This document shows, piece by piece, positions 33,687 through 41,936 of a stretch of DNA of 64,000 nucleotides. Made by a program: the position numbers and the translations under genes. The notes beneath the pieces were generated by a model. The model had not been told where the DNA came from and made no database searches. It worked only from the letters and a program-made list of their open reading frames with translations. How positions within the stretch are numbered: position 1 is the stretch's first letter; each line of letters opens with the position of its first letter. Location: contig NZ_JAMZAW010000010.1 of NCBI RefSeq assembly GCF_024158745.1, positions 124,001 to 188,000 on the forward strand, in the 5' to 3' direction. The DNA is from Paenibacillus tyrphae. Lineage in GTDB: Bacteria > Bacillota > Bacilli > Paenibacillales > NBRC-103111.

Positions 33687-35002
33687 TCTGCACCGTTCCT
33701 CTCCGAAACCATCTTGTGAATATAGGCGGCCAGCGCCTTAACCTCCTCGTCCGTTCCCGCAAACGGCGGCATGACCGGGCGAATATTGTGCATCTGCGGG
33801 ATGAAGGACGCCAGCGCTTCCTCGCTCCAGCCCTTCGCCCTTTCCGTCATCACCCGGCTGCGCCGGGGACCGTCGATGCTGTGACAGGCGATGCACTGCA
33901 TGCGGAACAGCTCTTCCCCGGCCTGGAGCTTGTTCGCCTCGGTCACCTCCCGGACCGGAGAAAGCTTCGCTTGCGCCAGCGCGCCATCCTTGCGGAACCG
34001 CTCGACATCCGTTTTCAGCACGCCGTTGGCGTACATGTAATTGTAAATGACATACGGCTTGCGAATATTTTCCCGGACGATCTCGAATTCGGTAATCAGC
34101 AGCAGCGAGAATGCCGCCGTAAATACGGTAAGCGCAACCGGGTACTTCGTTCGGCCATCCATCAGCATGACGCCGAGCACGAACATGAGCAGCAGGCCGA
34201 GCACGTTGATAAAAGCGAACGTGAAGTCGCTCATGCCCGACGCCCAGACGACCAGCGTTTGCGCTTGATCGGGCAGCGTCTTTAAATACCACCACCCGGA
34301 TGCAAGCATCAGCGGCACGGAAACGACGAGCCATTTGCCGTACAGCTTCAAGACGATGTGGCGGTCAAGCGAGTCTTTCACAAACCATCGGTTCAGCGGC
34401 GTCAATACCGCAACCCCCAGCGTGATAGCAGCGAAGGTGCGGAACAACGTCGAAGGCACCCAAGTCGTATTCAGGAACGCGCTCCAAAACGACAGCGTCT
34501 CGACCCAATCGCCCGGATTGATCTGCGCGGCCAAAATGCCGGTAATGATCACCATCGTAAACCAGGACATGATGCACAAGGCGAAACCGGTCCGCAAATG
34601 CAGCTTTTTCTTCTCTCCCTTCCAGCGGTCCCATGTGTAAAAATACGTCAGCAGCAAGACGACTTCCGATACGAACACCAGCCATTCCGTAAACCAGGCC
34701 CAATGAAAAATACGCAGCAGCGAGCCGATCGCATTGGGCAGTATAACGGTCGTTGTGAACCAAATGCCTACTCCCGTCATCGCTCCCGCCGTCGTCGTGA
34801 TGATCAGAATCCACTTGCTCAGCCATCTGGCGTACGCCTCCAGCCTTTCGTTACCTCTTTTGAAAGCGGCATACTCAATAGAGACCATAAGAACGGACCC
34901 GCCGATGGCGACGGCATGATTGATCATGACGTGCAGCACCGCCATCATGCCGATCAGGTTGCCGTTGCCGACCCAACCGAAATCGATTGTCGGAAATTCC
35001 AC
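33683..35002 (-). CDS. CydA-like cytochrome with C-terminal cytochrome c domain
   Basis: 439 aa from GTG 35002 (AAAGGGAG nine bases upstream). The N-terminal ~340 residues contain about nine membrane helices, with LHVMINHAVAIGGSVLMV and IFHWAWFTEWLVFVSEV resembling CydA of cytochrome bd. A periplasmic-side C-terminal domain (about 360-439) has one c-type heme motif CIACH with a later Met (IRPVMPPFAG), the axial ligand pattern of cytochrome c. The CydA/cytochrome c fusion suggests electrons enter or leave through a c-type heme. Operon with the 340-aa membrane protein. The redox partner is not visible. Confidence 0.8.
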   Translation of the reverse strand: MEFPTIDFGWVGNGNLIGMMAVLHVMINHAVAIGGSVLMVSIEYAAFKRGNERLEAYARWLSKWILIITTTAGAMTGVGIWFTTTVILPNAIGSLLRIFHWAWFTEWLVFVSEVVLLLTYFYTWDRWKGEKKKLHLRTGFALCIMSWFTMVIITGILAAQINPGDWVETLSFWSAFLNTTWVPSTLFRTFAAITLGVAVLTPLNRWFVKDSLDRHIVLKLYGKWLVVSVPLMLASGWWYLKTLPDQAQTLVVWASGMSDFTFAFINVLGLLLMFVLGVMLMDGRTKYPVALTVFTAAFSLLLITEFEIVRENIRKPYVIYNYMYANGVLKTDVERFRKDGALAQAKLSPVREVTEANKLQAGEELFRMQCIACHSIDGPRRSRVMTERAKGWSEEALASFIPQMHNIRPVMPPFAGTDEEVKALAAYIHKMVSERNGAE

Positions 35003-35030
35003 CTTCCCGCACTCCCTTTCCGTAAAAAAA

Positions 35031-35062
35031 ATAATCCTTGCCGCAAGCGACAAGAATTATTG
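35031..35062 (-). terminator. Terminator of the TnpC-like gene
   Basis: Minus strand AATAATTCTTG and CAAGGATTATT arms, 10-base loop, then eight T's. It lies only about 30 bp upstream of the CydA-like start, whose promoter must be close by. Related in sequence to the terminator at 37461-37490. Confidence 0.7.
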
Positions 35063-35140
35063 TATAGAAGTCGTTTTCGTTCAAAATGACTCCCCAGGGC
35101 TAATATATTGATAAAAAATTGAACAAACACGCCATTTACT

Positions 35141-35479
35141 TTAAATAATAACGGGTGTCTTCGAATTTCTCAGAATTTCTCGCAATCTCCGCACTTCTTT
35201 TCGCAACTTCTCGTTCTCTTCCTCCAGCCGTTGCGTAAGCCTGCATTTCTCGCTCGTCTCCGTCTGCTCTTGCCTGCGCAGCCGTTCGATTTTGTCGCGA
35301 AGCTCAGGATGGGTATACAGAAACGGCTTGGATACGCCGGCCTCAATCGATACGGTATTGAAATTAATCTTCAGCTTTTCCTTCCCCAACCGTTCAATGG
35401 CCGATACGGCCTTGCGGTACGCCTCAACCGTCTTTTGCTCGCTGAATTTTTTAATCCCTTCGACATTTCTACGCTGCAT
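35141..35479 (-). CDS. TnpC-like (DUF6262) transposition-accessory protein, orphan
   Basis: 112 aa from ATG 35479 (GGGAGG seven bases upstream). Basic helical N-terminus (TVEAYRKAVSAIERLGKEKL), then KINFNTVSIEAGVSKPFLYT, and a C-terminal coiled coil (LEEENEKLRKEVRRLREILR). This is the pattern of Tn554-type TnpC/DUF6262 proteins, which normally follow the TnpA and TnpB recombinases. Neither recombinase is nearby, so it is a leftover or a co-opted regulator. The helix-turn-helix-like middle could bind DNA. Confidence 0.7.
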   Translation of the reverse strand: MQRRNVEGIKKFSEQKTVEAYRKAVSAIERLGKEKLKINFNTVSIEAGVSKPFLYTHPELRDKIERLRRQEQTETSEKCRLTQRLEEENEKLRKEVRRLREILRNSKTPVII

Positions 35480-35540
35480 AAGGCTGCCTCCCTGCATTCT
35501 GTTCTTTTCGCGAACCCTCGTCCTTATTATAACCAACGAT

Positions 35541-35583
35541 AAAAGGCGAAAAATGACCCCTTTGAGTCAATTTTCCGCCTTTT
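35541..35583 (-). terminator. Terminator after the nicotianamine-synthase-like gene
   Basis: AAAAGGCGAAAAATGAC pairs with GTCAATTTTCCGCCTTTT with one or two mismatches. Lies just beyond the stop at 35611; may also serve the plus strand. Confidence 0.65.
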
Positions 35584-35610
35584 TTATGAACAAACGGTGG
35601 ACGACCGGCT

Positions 35611-36411
35611 TCAGCGTCCTTCCATCCATTTGGGCTTGATCATGAGAGTATCGTAAATGCCCCTGCTCTGTACGACCGGAGACAGCTCCCATTCCTGCGA
35701 CAAATCGCTTTCGAGCGGATAATTGAAAATCGATTTCAACCCATTGCCGTAGCGTAAAATGATGCTCGTGTCCTGATGGACGGCCTGCCTCAAGTCCTCC
35801 AGAACTTCAAGCTTGTTTTTGACAAGAGACGCAATCATGACATGCGTTGCCTCTTTGACAAAAGCCAGCTCCTTCAGACCATGGCCCGAGAATTGCACCT
35901 TATCGTGCAAGCCTGAGGCTTCCGCCATTCTGCTTCCCAGATCGAGGGCTTCGGTATCGATATCCAGACACAGCACATCCGCCCCCGTCTCCTTCGCAAC
36001 AGTCAGAGCCGTCAAGGGGAACGCACCCGCACCTACGAACAGCACCTTCGACGTACGGCCGATCCGAAAACGCCGAAGCTCGTCATGAACCGTGTCCGAC
36101 AAGACGGATAAATACCGGCCCATATCCGTCTGCCGCTCCAGCGTACGGGTGGACTGATATTTCTCCATGTCGCACAGCGCCCGCGCCGACGCCTCCCGCA
36201 GCCGCTCGCCATGCCATCTTATTTCTTCATGATCGCTCCATAAGAGCCACTGCCGTTCGTTCTCTTCGCTGATCATAAACCGGCAAAGATCGTCCAATTT
36301 GGTTTGAAGCAAGTCAAAGCAATCCGGGCATTGTCTAGAGAAATCGGTTAATTGACGTATCTCGTATTCAAGCAGCTTCAAGGAAAGCAAAAAAGCATAC
36401 CTGTGCTTCAA
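35611..36411 (-). CDS. Nicotianamine-synthase-like (CntL-type) enzyme
   Basis: 266 aa from TTG 36411, which has GGAGGG six bases upstream; a longer TTG frame (36465) would overlap the kinase stop by 4 bp. The SAM-binding core is VLFVGAGAFPLTALTVA followed by VLCLDIDTEALDLG, and the end is ILRYGNGLKSIFNYPLE. These match plant/archaeal nicotianamine synthase (GSGPLPLT... RSAHG... FLYP) and the staphylopine enzyme CntL. Such enzymes transfer aminobutyrate from SAM to an amino acid or to itself, giving metallophores. The opine dehydrogenase (CntM) and Cnt importer normally linked to it are not in the window. Coupled to the sensor kinase upstream. Confidence 0.7.
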   Translation of the reverse strand: MKHRYAFLLSLKLLEYEIRQLTDFSRQCPDCFDLLQTKLDDLCRFMISEENERQWLLWSDHEEIRWHGERLREASARALCDMEKYQSTRTLERQTDMGRYLSVLSDTVHDELRRFRIGRTSKVLFVGAGAFPLTALTVAKETGADVLCLDIDTEALDLGSRMAEASGLHDKVQFSGHGLKELAFVKEATHVMIASLVKNKLEVLEDLRQAVHQDTSIILRYGNGLKSIFNYPLESDLSQEWELSPVVQSRGIYDTLMIKPKWMEGR

Positions 36412-36461
36412 TAAGCTCCCTCCGTTTCTTGCTCTATTTCCAAGGAAACTGTGAGGCTTAC

Positions 36462-37337
36462 TCAAATACGTATTTGGTTTTCTTGTCCCTTATGCTCGAA
36501 TAATGCGTCATCCGGCTTGTTCACGGTCAGCACGGTGCGCCCGTTCTCTCTGCGGAGAGCAAACGTCCAGCGCATCTTGGCCGCGCGGTCTTGGATGATC
36601 TTCAAGCCGTACCCATTCTTCTTCGACAGCGGATCGGATGCGAAGCCTTGGCCGTCGTCCGCAACCGTACATTTCCAGCCGCTTCCCGGTCCTGGGGCGT
36701 CCTTGCCTTGTATCCAGACGTTTGCCGCTGCCGCATGCTTGAAGACATTGATCAACGCCTCGCGAAGCGTAGCGTACAGCTCCACTTTTTCTTTCACGGT
36801 CATGCGCTCCTCGGAAAGCTCCCACTCCAAGTGGACGGCGATGCCGGTATCCTTCCTGAAATCCGCGATCAGGTGCTGGACGGACTCCATCCACGGCTGC
36901 GTCTGCGGCACGGCCGGATACCGCAAGCCGTCGATCGCCTGGCGGACATAGTCGTTCACTTCGTGCACGGTTTTCCGCAGGCTTTGGTACAATTCTCCCA
37001 TCGGAATCGCATGGCTTTGCTCCATCCGGTCCACGCGGACCGATAGCAGAAATAACGATTGAGCGATGCCGTCATGAAGCTCCGAGGCCACTTTCTCCCG
37101 CTCCTCCAAAGCCGCCTTCGCGGCCCGCTCCTGCTGCAGCTGCTCCTGCAATTGCTCCATCATCGCGAACAGCTTCCGAAGCAGCGTCATCGTGACGAGG
37201 TAAACGAGCAAAGGCGCCAGCCAGTTGCCCAAATCCATCGAAATGTAAGGAAGCAAAAACGCATGTCGGGTATATTCCCATATCCCGATCGTTAGCGTAG
37301 GGATGATCAAAATCAAGCTTTTCAAATGTTTATACAA
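36462..37337 (-). CDS. NarL-type two-component sensor histidine kinase, orphan
   Basis: 291 aa from TTG 37337 (GGGAGG ten bases upstream; a longer start is possible). Two N-terminal membrane helices (about 5-25, 37-60), a short coiled coil, then HisKA_3 with REKVASELHDGIAQSLF (phosphorylatable His) and HATPase_c with LREALINVFKHAAA (N box), VADDGQGF and YGLKIIQDRAAKM. The N box Asn is present. No response regulator is adjacent; the next gene is the nicotianamine-synthase-like enzyme. With almost no extracytoplasmic loop it likely senses within the membrane or cytoplasm. Confidence 0.9.
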   Translation of the reverse strand: MYKHLKSLILIIPTLTIGIWEYTRHAFLLPYISMDLGNWLAPLLVYLVTMTLLRKLFAMMEQLQEQLQQERAAKAALEEREKVASELHDGIAQSLFLLSVRVDRMEQSHAIPMGELYQSLRKTVHEVNDYVRQAIDGLRYPAVPQTQPWMESVQHLIADFRKDTGIAVHLEWELSEERMTVKEKVELYATLREALINVFKHAAAANVWIQGKDAPGPGSGWKCTVADDGQGFASDPLSKKNGYGLKIIQDRAAKMRWTFALRRENGRTVLTVNKPDDALFEHKGQENQIRI

Positions 37338-37460
37338 TGAGACAAATCCTCCCGGTATGAACTCGGCGCAACCACGCCCCTTCATCTAAACATAATTCAG
37401 CACCCGTGCCTATGACTCGGCGGGGCTATCTTTTCTAATGAAGAATGTCTGCAAAAAAAA

Positions 37461-37490
37461 ATAATCCCTGCCGCCTTCGACAAGGATTAT
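37461..37490 (-). terminator. Terminator of the cobalamin-riboswitch operon
   Basis: Minus strand ATAATCCTTG and CAGGGATTAT arms with a 10-base loop, then TTTTTTTT. It follows the rubredoxin-methyltransferase stop by about 20 bp. Loop and arms resemble those at 35031-35062. Confidence 0.8.
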
Positions 37491-37508
37491 GGTATAGATA
37501 CAGTCCGA

Positions 37509-38600
37509 TCAGCGCTTCTTCGTCAGGATCGTGAAGGACGCGGCTGCCGCGTGCGCGTTCATTCCGACGTCCGTTCCGACCGGAAAGCTTCCTGCGTGCC
37601 ATGCCTCGGGCGTGTAGGGCAGCGTCGCTGAGCCGAGACGCCCCTCGGCTTCCAGCGTCTCCAAGGTTTCGTCCGGCTTCAGCTCGGACACGGCCCGGTC
37701 AAGCCCGCTCGGAAGCACGGTGCTCCACGGCTTGCTGCCGCCTTCGTTTTCCACGAGACCGACCACCTCGAAGCCCTCCGATTCCAGCAGCAGCACGAGC
37801 TCCTTCGGCGTCATCAGAGCCAGCTCCCGTTCCACCCGGTATCTGGGCTGTTCCAAGCCTTGCACGAACGTTTCGTAGGTGGCGGTCAGCCGGTAGATTT
37901 GACGCCGCAGCGACGTTTCCCCTTCCACGTGCTTGTAGACGATTTTGTCCTTCGGAAGCACCTTGCGCTGCACCGTCTTCCAGCTCGCTTGCACAGGTGG
38001 CAGCAGCAGCTCCACGGCAAGCAGCCCTTGGGGAACAAGATGCTTCCGAATGTTCCCAAGCACGGTCCGGTGCTCGCTCATCCGGGTCACATGCTGGATA
38101 ATTCCCTCGGGGCACAGAACGTGCGTGAACGTCTCCGCAAGCTCCAGCTCCAGCATGTCCTGCTCCACCAGCTCCAGCGTATCCGCACGGTCCTTAAGCA
38201 CGCGATGGCGCTTCGTTTCCGCGAGCTTCAGCATGTCGGGACTCCGGTCCACGCCGCATACCCGGATGCCGTGCTGCGCCAGCTCGACCGCGATTCGGCC
38301 GGTGCCGGTGCCAAGCTCCAGCACACTAGGCGGCTCGGAGAAGCCGGCGGCGGTGCCCATGATCCAATCGCGGGCAAAGACGATGCCCGCTTTCCCCGCG
38401 AACTGGTCGTACAACTCCGCTTCCAGCCCCGCATACGGCGCGTTGGCCCGCGACTCGTGTCGCACGCCCTGGAGGCCGCACCGCGAACAGACCGTTCCGG
38501 CCAAAGCCCCGATCGCCACGCCCGCAGGCACGCCGTTGCGGCAATCGCCGAACCACTCGTCATAAATATAATGGCAAAATGAACATTCCGTTGTGGTCAA
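37509..38600 (-). CDS. Rubredoxin domain fused to a SAM-dependent methyltransferase
   Basis: 363 aa from TTG 38600 (AGGAGGAG upstream). Residues 1-50 are a rubredoxin-like domain: CSFCHYIYDEWFGDCRNGVP and VCSRCGL, two CxxC pairs 28 residues apart with the YIYD and NGVPAG features of rubredoxins. From about 80, a class I methyltransferase follows: VLELGTGTGRIAVELAQHG (motif I), VCGVDRSPDMLKLAE (motif II) and LVEQDMLELEL. The C-terminal ~100 residues are unassigned. It is the fourth gene downstream of a cobalamin riboswitch, 21 bp after the substrate-binding protein. The fusion suggests redox- or metal-controlled methylation; the substrate is unknown. Confidence 0.82.
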   Translation of the reverse strand: MTTTECSFCHYIYDEWFGDCRNGVPAGVAIGALAGTVCSRCGLQGVRHESRANAPYAGLEAELYDQFAGKAGIVFARDWIMGTAAGFSEPPSVLELGTGTGRIAVELAQHGIRVCGVDRSPDMLKLAETKRHRVLKDRADTLELVEQDMLELELAETFTHVLCPEGIIQHVTRMSEHRTVLGNIRKHLVPQGLLAVELLLPPVQASWKTVQRKVLPKDKIVYKHVEGETSLRRQIYRLTATYETFVQGLEQPRYRVERELALMTPKELVLLLESEGFEVVGLVENEGGSKPWSTVLPSGLDRAVSELKPDETLETLEAEGRLGSATLPYTPEAWHAGSFPVGTDVGMNAHAAAASFTILTKKR

Positions 38601-38621
38601 TGCCGCTCCTCCTGACGCTTT

Positions 38622-39629
38622 TTAGCTAAACTTCTCGGGATAAAAGCCTTTTGCCATTTTTTCCAAAGCCGTCATGTTTCTTACCCCTTCGAACACGTCG
38701 GAAAGCGGCATGATGACAAACTTGTTGTTCTTGATGGCCGTTACGTTCGCCATGGCCGGCAGGCTCTGCAGAAACTTAATCTTCTCCGCAGCCGACGGTT
38801 TGTCGTAGTCGAAAATCAGAATGACCTCCGGATCGCGCTTGACGACTTCCTCCCAGCTGACCTTCGCCCAGCCTTTTTCGACATCGTCGAATATATTTTT
38901 GCCGCCCGCAAGCTGAATCAATTGAGTAGACAACGACTTGCCCGCTGTATAAGCGGTGTCCTGCCCGCTGTCAAAAGCAAATACCCGCAGCGGCTTCTCG
39001 TGCGGCCCGACCTTCGCTTGAATCTCTTTTACTTTCGCTTTCATCGACTCGATGAGCGCGTCGGCTTTGGCCTGCACGTTGAATATCCGCCCGATATTCC
39101 CAATATCCTCATAGACGTCCTCCAGCGTGCCAAACGGTACATACGTCCCTTTGGCCACGTAGGCTTCGATTCCTTTTTCCTTCAACGCTTCGACGGTGCC
39201 GACGCCTTTTTCGGCAAAGGCGCTTTTGCGGCCGTAGACAAAATCCGGCTCCGCGCCGAGCAGCACTTCCAGCGAAGGATATTTGTCGGCCAACACCGGA
39301 ATGGCGGCGTACTTCTCCTTCAATTCCGGGAGAATCTCGTCGTCCATATATGCGGTGCCGACCATCGACTTCTCCAGGCCGAGCGACAGCATAATTTCCG
39401 TCGTATGTTGGTTTAAGCTGACGGCCCGCTTGGGCGCTTCCTTGAAGGTGAGCGTGCGGCCCATATTTTCTATCGTCACGGGGCTGTAGGCCGCCGTCTT
39501 CGGCGTACCGTTCTGCGGGGTGTCCCCGCTTGCCGCCGGGCTTTTCGACGTCGTTTGACCGCAAGCGGCCAAGAGAAGCAGCGAGAAGACGAATAACAGA
39601 GATAAAGCAGCAGCTAAGATGCGTTTCAT
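38622..39629 (-). CDS. ABC transporter substrate-binding lipoprotein (BtuF/siderophore type)
   Basis: 335 aa. Lipoprotein signal (LFVFSLLLLAACGQ) with the lipobox Cys near residue 23. Peripla_BP_2 fold: PKRAVSLNQHTTEIMLSLGL, IPVLADKYPSLEVLLGAEPD, VSWEEVVKRDPEVILIFDYD, with a long rigid linker helix. The family binds B12, heme or ferric siderophores. ATG 39629 overlaps the ATPase stop by 4 bp. The cobalamin riboswitch upstream of the operon makes a corrinoid (or cobalt complex) the likely ligand. Confidence 0.9.
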   Translation of the reverse strand: MKRILAAALSLLFVFSLLLLAACGQTTSKSPAASGDTPQNGTPKTAAYSPVTIENMGRTLTFKEAPKRAVSLNQHTTEIMLSLGLEKSMVGTAYMDDEILPELKEKYAAIPVLADKYPSLEVLLGAEPDFVYGRKSAFAEKGVGTVEALKEKGIEAYVAKGTYVPFGTLEDVYEDIGNIGRIFNVQAKADALIESMKAKVKEIQAKVGPHEKPLRVFAFDSGQDTAYTAGKSLSTQLIQLAGGKNIFDDVEKGWAKVSWEEVVKRDPEVILIFDYDKPSAAEKIKFLQSLPAMANVTAIKNNKFVIMPLSDVFEGVRNMTALEKMAKGFYPEKFS

Positions 39630-40432
39630 GAAATTAAGGCTCCTTTTTGCGTTAAATGAAGTTGCAGCGATTCTGGAAAATACGTAATGCTGAGCTTTCG
39701 GGTCACCGGATGCACGGTCAGCTGCGCGCTCACGCCGAACACCTGGCGCAGCAGCTCCGCTGACATCACTTCTTCGGGAGTGCCCGAAGCGTGCACTTTG
39801 CCCTCATGCATCACAATGAGCCGGTCGCAGAAATAACAGGCCATGTTCAGATCGTGCAGCGCGGATAATGCGGTAATCCCGAGCGTTTTGACCAAGTCCA
39901 TCATTTGCAGCTGGTACCGGACGTCCAAGTGGTTCGTCGGCTCGTCCATGATCAAAAATGGCGACTGCTGCGCCAGCGCCCGGGCGATCAGCACGCGCTG
40001 CTTCTCTCCTCCGGACAGGCTGGAAAAGCTCCGCCGCGCATACGTTTCCATTCCCACGCGCTCCAGCGATTCGTCGACCAAGGCGTCGTCTTCCCGCGTG
40101 TCTGCGGCGAACATCCGTTTGTGCGGATGGCGTCCCATGAGCACGATATCCCGCACCGTAAAATCAAACGCAGACGACGTCTCTTGACTGACGACGGCCA
40201 TCCGCTGCGCGGTTTCCTTATGGGTCAGCTCGGACAGCTGCTGCCCGTCCAAGGATATCCCCCCCGCTTGGGGATTCAGCACGCGGTAGATGTTTTTGAG
40301 CAGCGTCGATTTGCCGCTTCCGTTCGGACCGATAATGCCGACAAATTCGCCGGGATGGATCCGCAGGTCCACGCCTTGTATGATAGGCACTCCCTTCACG
40401 CCGTAGGAGAGCCCTTGAACCTCTACCTTCAT
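39626..40432 (-). CDS. ABC transporter ATP-binding protein (BtuD/FecE type)
   Basis: 268 aa. Walker A GPNGSGKST (residues 37-45), Q-loop VVSQETSSAFDF, signature SSLSGGEKQRVLIARAL, Walker B FLIMDEPTNHLD and H-loop ALHDLNMA. Start ATG 40432 after GAGGGGAGGGG, 19 bp from the permease gene. It powers the importer formed with the permease at 40452 and the lipoprotein at 38622. Confidence 0.93.
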   Translation of the reverse strand: MKVEVQGLSYGVKGVPIIQGVDLRIHPGEFVGIIGPNGSGKSTLLKNIYRVLNPQAGGISLDGQQLSELTHKETAQRMAVVSQETSSAFDFTVRDIVLMGRHPHKRMFAADTREDDALVDESLERVGMETYARRSFSSLSGGEKQRVLIARALAQQSPFLIMDEPTNHLDVRYQLQMMDLVKTLGITALSALHDLNMACYFCDRLIVMHEGKVHASGTPEEVMSAELLRQVFGVSAQLTVHPVTRKLSITYFPESLQLHLTQKGALIS

Positions 40433-40451
40433 CTTCTTGGTCCCCTCCCCT

Positions 40452-41534
40452 CTAGAATGAGTATGAGCTGCGGCGCAGCAGCCAAATGAAGAACGGTCCT
40501 CCGCACAGCGCCGTCACGATCCCGACCGGAAGCTCCTCCGGCGCAATGACGAGCCGGGCGAATACGTCGGCCCAGATCATAAACGATGCCCCGAGCAATA
40601 CGCTGACCGGCAAAACGCGGCGGTGATCGGAGCCGACCATCAGCCGGACTAAATGCGGGATCATCAAGCCGATAAACCCGATGGCTCCGCTCACGGCAAC
40701 GATTACCCCCGTCAGCAAAGAGGTCAGAATAACCAGAACTTTACGGAAGCGATCCATGTTCACCCCCAAGGTCACGGCCGTCTCTTCCCCCATGAGCAGC
40801 GCGTTCAGCGAGCGGTATTGAAGCAGCAGGTACAGCGTACCGGCGACGACAACACAGGACGGAAACGTCAAGTAGCTCCATTTGGCCCCCGTCAGGCTTC
40901 CCATCATCCAGAACATCGCCGAGCGGATCCCTTCTTCCTTCGGAGCCATCGTGACGATAAAGCTGGTCAAGGCCGACAGCATCATCGATACCGCAATACC
41001 TGCGAGCAGCAAGCGGGTATTGGACAGCGCGCCTCCTACGCGGGCCAGCATGTACACCAGAACAATGGCAATGAGCGATCCGATAAAAGCCGACACCGAT
41101 AAAGCATACTGCCCGAGCAGCTGAAAAGCTCCGAATAAAATGACGAGCGTCGCGGCGGCGGATGCCCCCGAGGACACTCCCAAAATATACGGGTCGGACA
41201 GCGGGTTGCGGGTCAATGCCTGAATCGCGGTGCCCACCACAGCCAGTCCGCCTCCGACGACGGCGCCAAGCAGCACGCGCGGGAAGCGGATATCCCAGAC
41301 GATGTTGCCTTGAGCCTTGGACCAGTCGGGCTCCAGCCAACGGTCCAGTCCGGGAATATGCGAGAAGGCAATCTTCCAGACGATCGACGGTTCGATGCGA
41401 ACCGGTCCCAGCATGACCGCGAGCGTAATGGATCCGAGCAAAATTCCGAACAGCCCCAGCAGCACCAACGGGAAACGTCCTTCGGCCACGGCTCGTTCCG
41501 CTCGCGCAGACCTCTCTTGTATGATGCTGCTCAT
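40452..41534 (-). CDS. ABC transporter permease, FecCD/BtuC family
   Basis: 360 aa from ATG 41534 (GAGGGGGAG upstream). About ten membrane helices. Family segments: IRFPRVLLGAVVGGGLAVVG, TRNPLSDPYILGVSSGA, GAIGFIGLMIPHLVRLMVG (coupling region) and ELPVGIVTALCGGPFFIWLL at the end. First structural gene behind the cobalamin riboswitch and its terminator. Transports corrinoid or a related chelate into the cell with the ATPase and binding protein. Confidence 0.93.
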   Translation of the reverse strand: MSSIIQERSARAERAVAEGRFPLVLLGLFGILLGSITLAVMLGPVRIEPSIVWKIAFSHIPGLDRWLEPDWSKAQGNIVWDIRFPRVLLGAVVGGGLAVVGTAIQALTRNPLSDPYILGVSSGASAAATLVILFGAFQLLGQYALSVSAFIGSLIAIVLVYMLARVGGALSNTRLLLAGIAVSMMLSALTSFIVTMAPKEEGIRSAMFWMMGSLTGAKWSYLTFPSCVVVAGTLYLLLQYRSLNALLMGEETAVTLGVNMDRFRKVLVILTSLLTGVIVAVSGAIGFIGLMIPHLVRLMVGSDHRRVLPVSVLLGASFMIWADVFARLVIAPEELPVGIVTALCGGPFFIWLLRRSSYSF

Positions 41535-41570
41535 CGAACTCCCCCTCTTTTTCCTAAGTACATGCAAAAA

Positions 41571-41609
41571 GGAGCATCTCCAACCACGATCAGCGGTTAG
41601 AAATGCTCC
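41571..41609 (-). terminator. Riboswitch expression-platform terminator
   Basis: Minus strand: GGAGCATTTCTAACC pairs with GGTTGGAGATGCTCC (one or two mismatches), followed by TTTTTG. Located between the cobalamin aptamer and the permease start. Binding of cobalamin should favour this stem. Confidence 0.8.
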
Positions 41610-41665
41610 TCCATAAGAGATGACGACCCGATTGACCCATCAAGGTCCCCAATTAGTCCCAGCAT
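41597..41665 (-). CDS. Possible 22-aa leader peptide between riboswitch and terminator
   Basis: ATG 41665 is preceded by GGGGAGG at seven bases and encodes a 22-residue peptide (starts MLGLIGDLDGS, ends EEHF). Its stop lies inside the 5' arm of the terminator stem. A ribosome on it would disturb the terminator, so it may modulate read-through. Could also be chance. Confidence 0.35.
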   Translation of the reverse strand: MLGLIGDLDGSIGSSSLMEEHF

Positions 41666-41707
41666 CCTAACACCTCCCCATTCTCCGCAGGTTATAGCAG
41701 TGTTGTC

Positions 41708-41892
41708 AAAACAGGCAGGTCTCCTGACTCAGGGTTTCTCCTTCGGCGTCTTCCCGGAAATAAGCTCCAGTGACGCTATGCCGAAAAATAGCCGGACCTT
41801 CCGGCTCCCATAACAGTGGCGGGACCGCGACGGATTTGCACCGTACTTCCCTTTTAAGCATCAGCCAATCGCTGAAGCACCTGTTTCCACCT
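41708..41892 (-). ncRNA. Cobalamin (AdoCbl-type) riboswitch
   Basis: The minus strand contains the 5' element ACAGGTGCTTC, the core GGGAAGTACGGTGC, AAATCCGTCGCGGTCCCGCC, ACTGT, and the 3' B12 box GAGTCAGGAGACCTGCC. These are the conserved parts of cobalamin riboswitches. It lies upstream of the FecCD-ATPase-lipoprotein-methyltransferase operon, with a terminator stem between. Confidence 0.93.
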
Positions 41893-41936
41893 ATTCGGTT
41901 GTCCACAGTAAGTCTATAGCAGTCTGGAAGCCAGTG

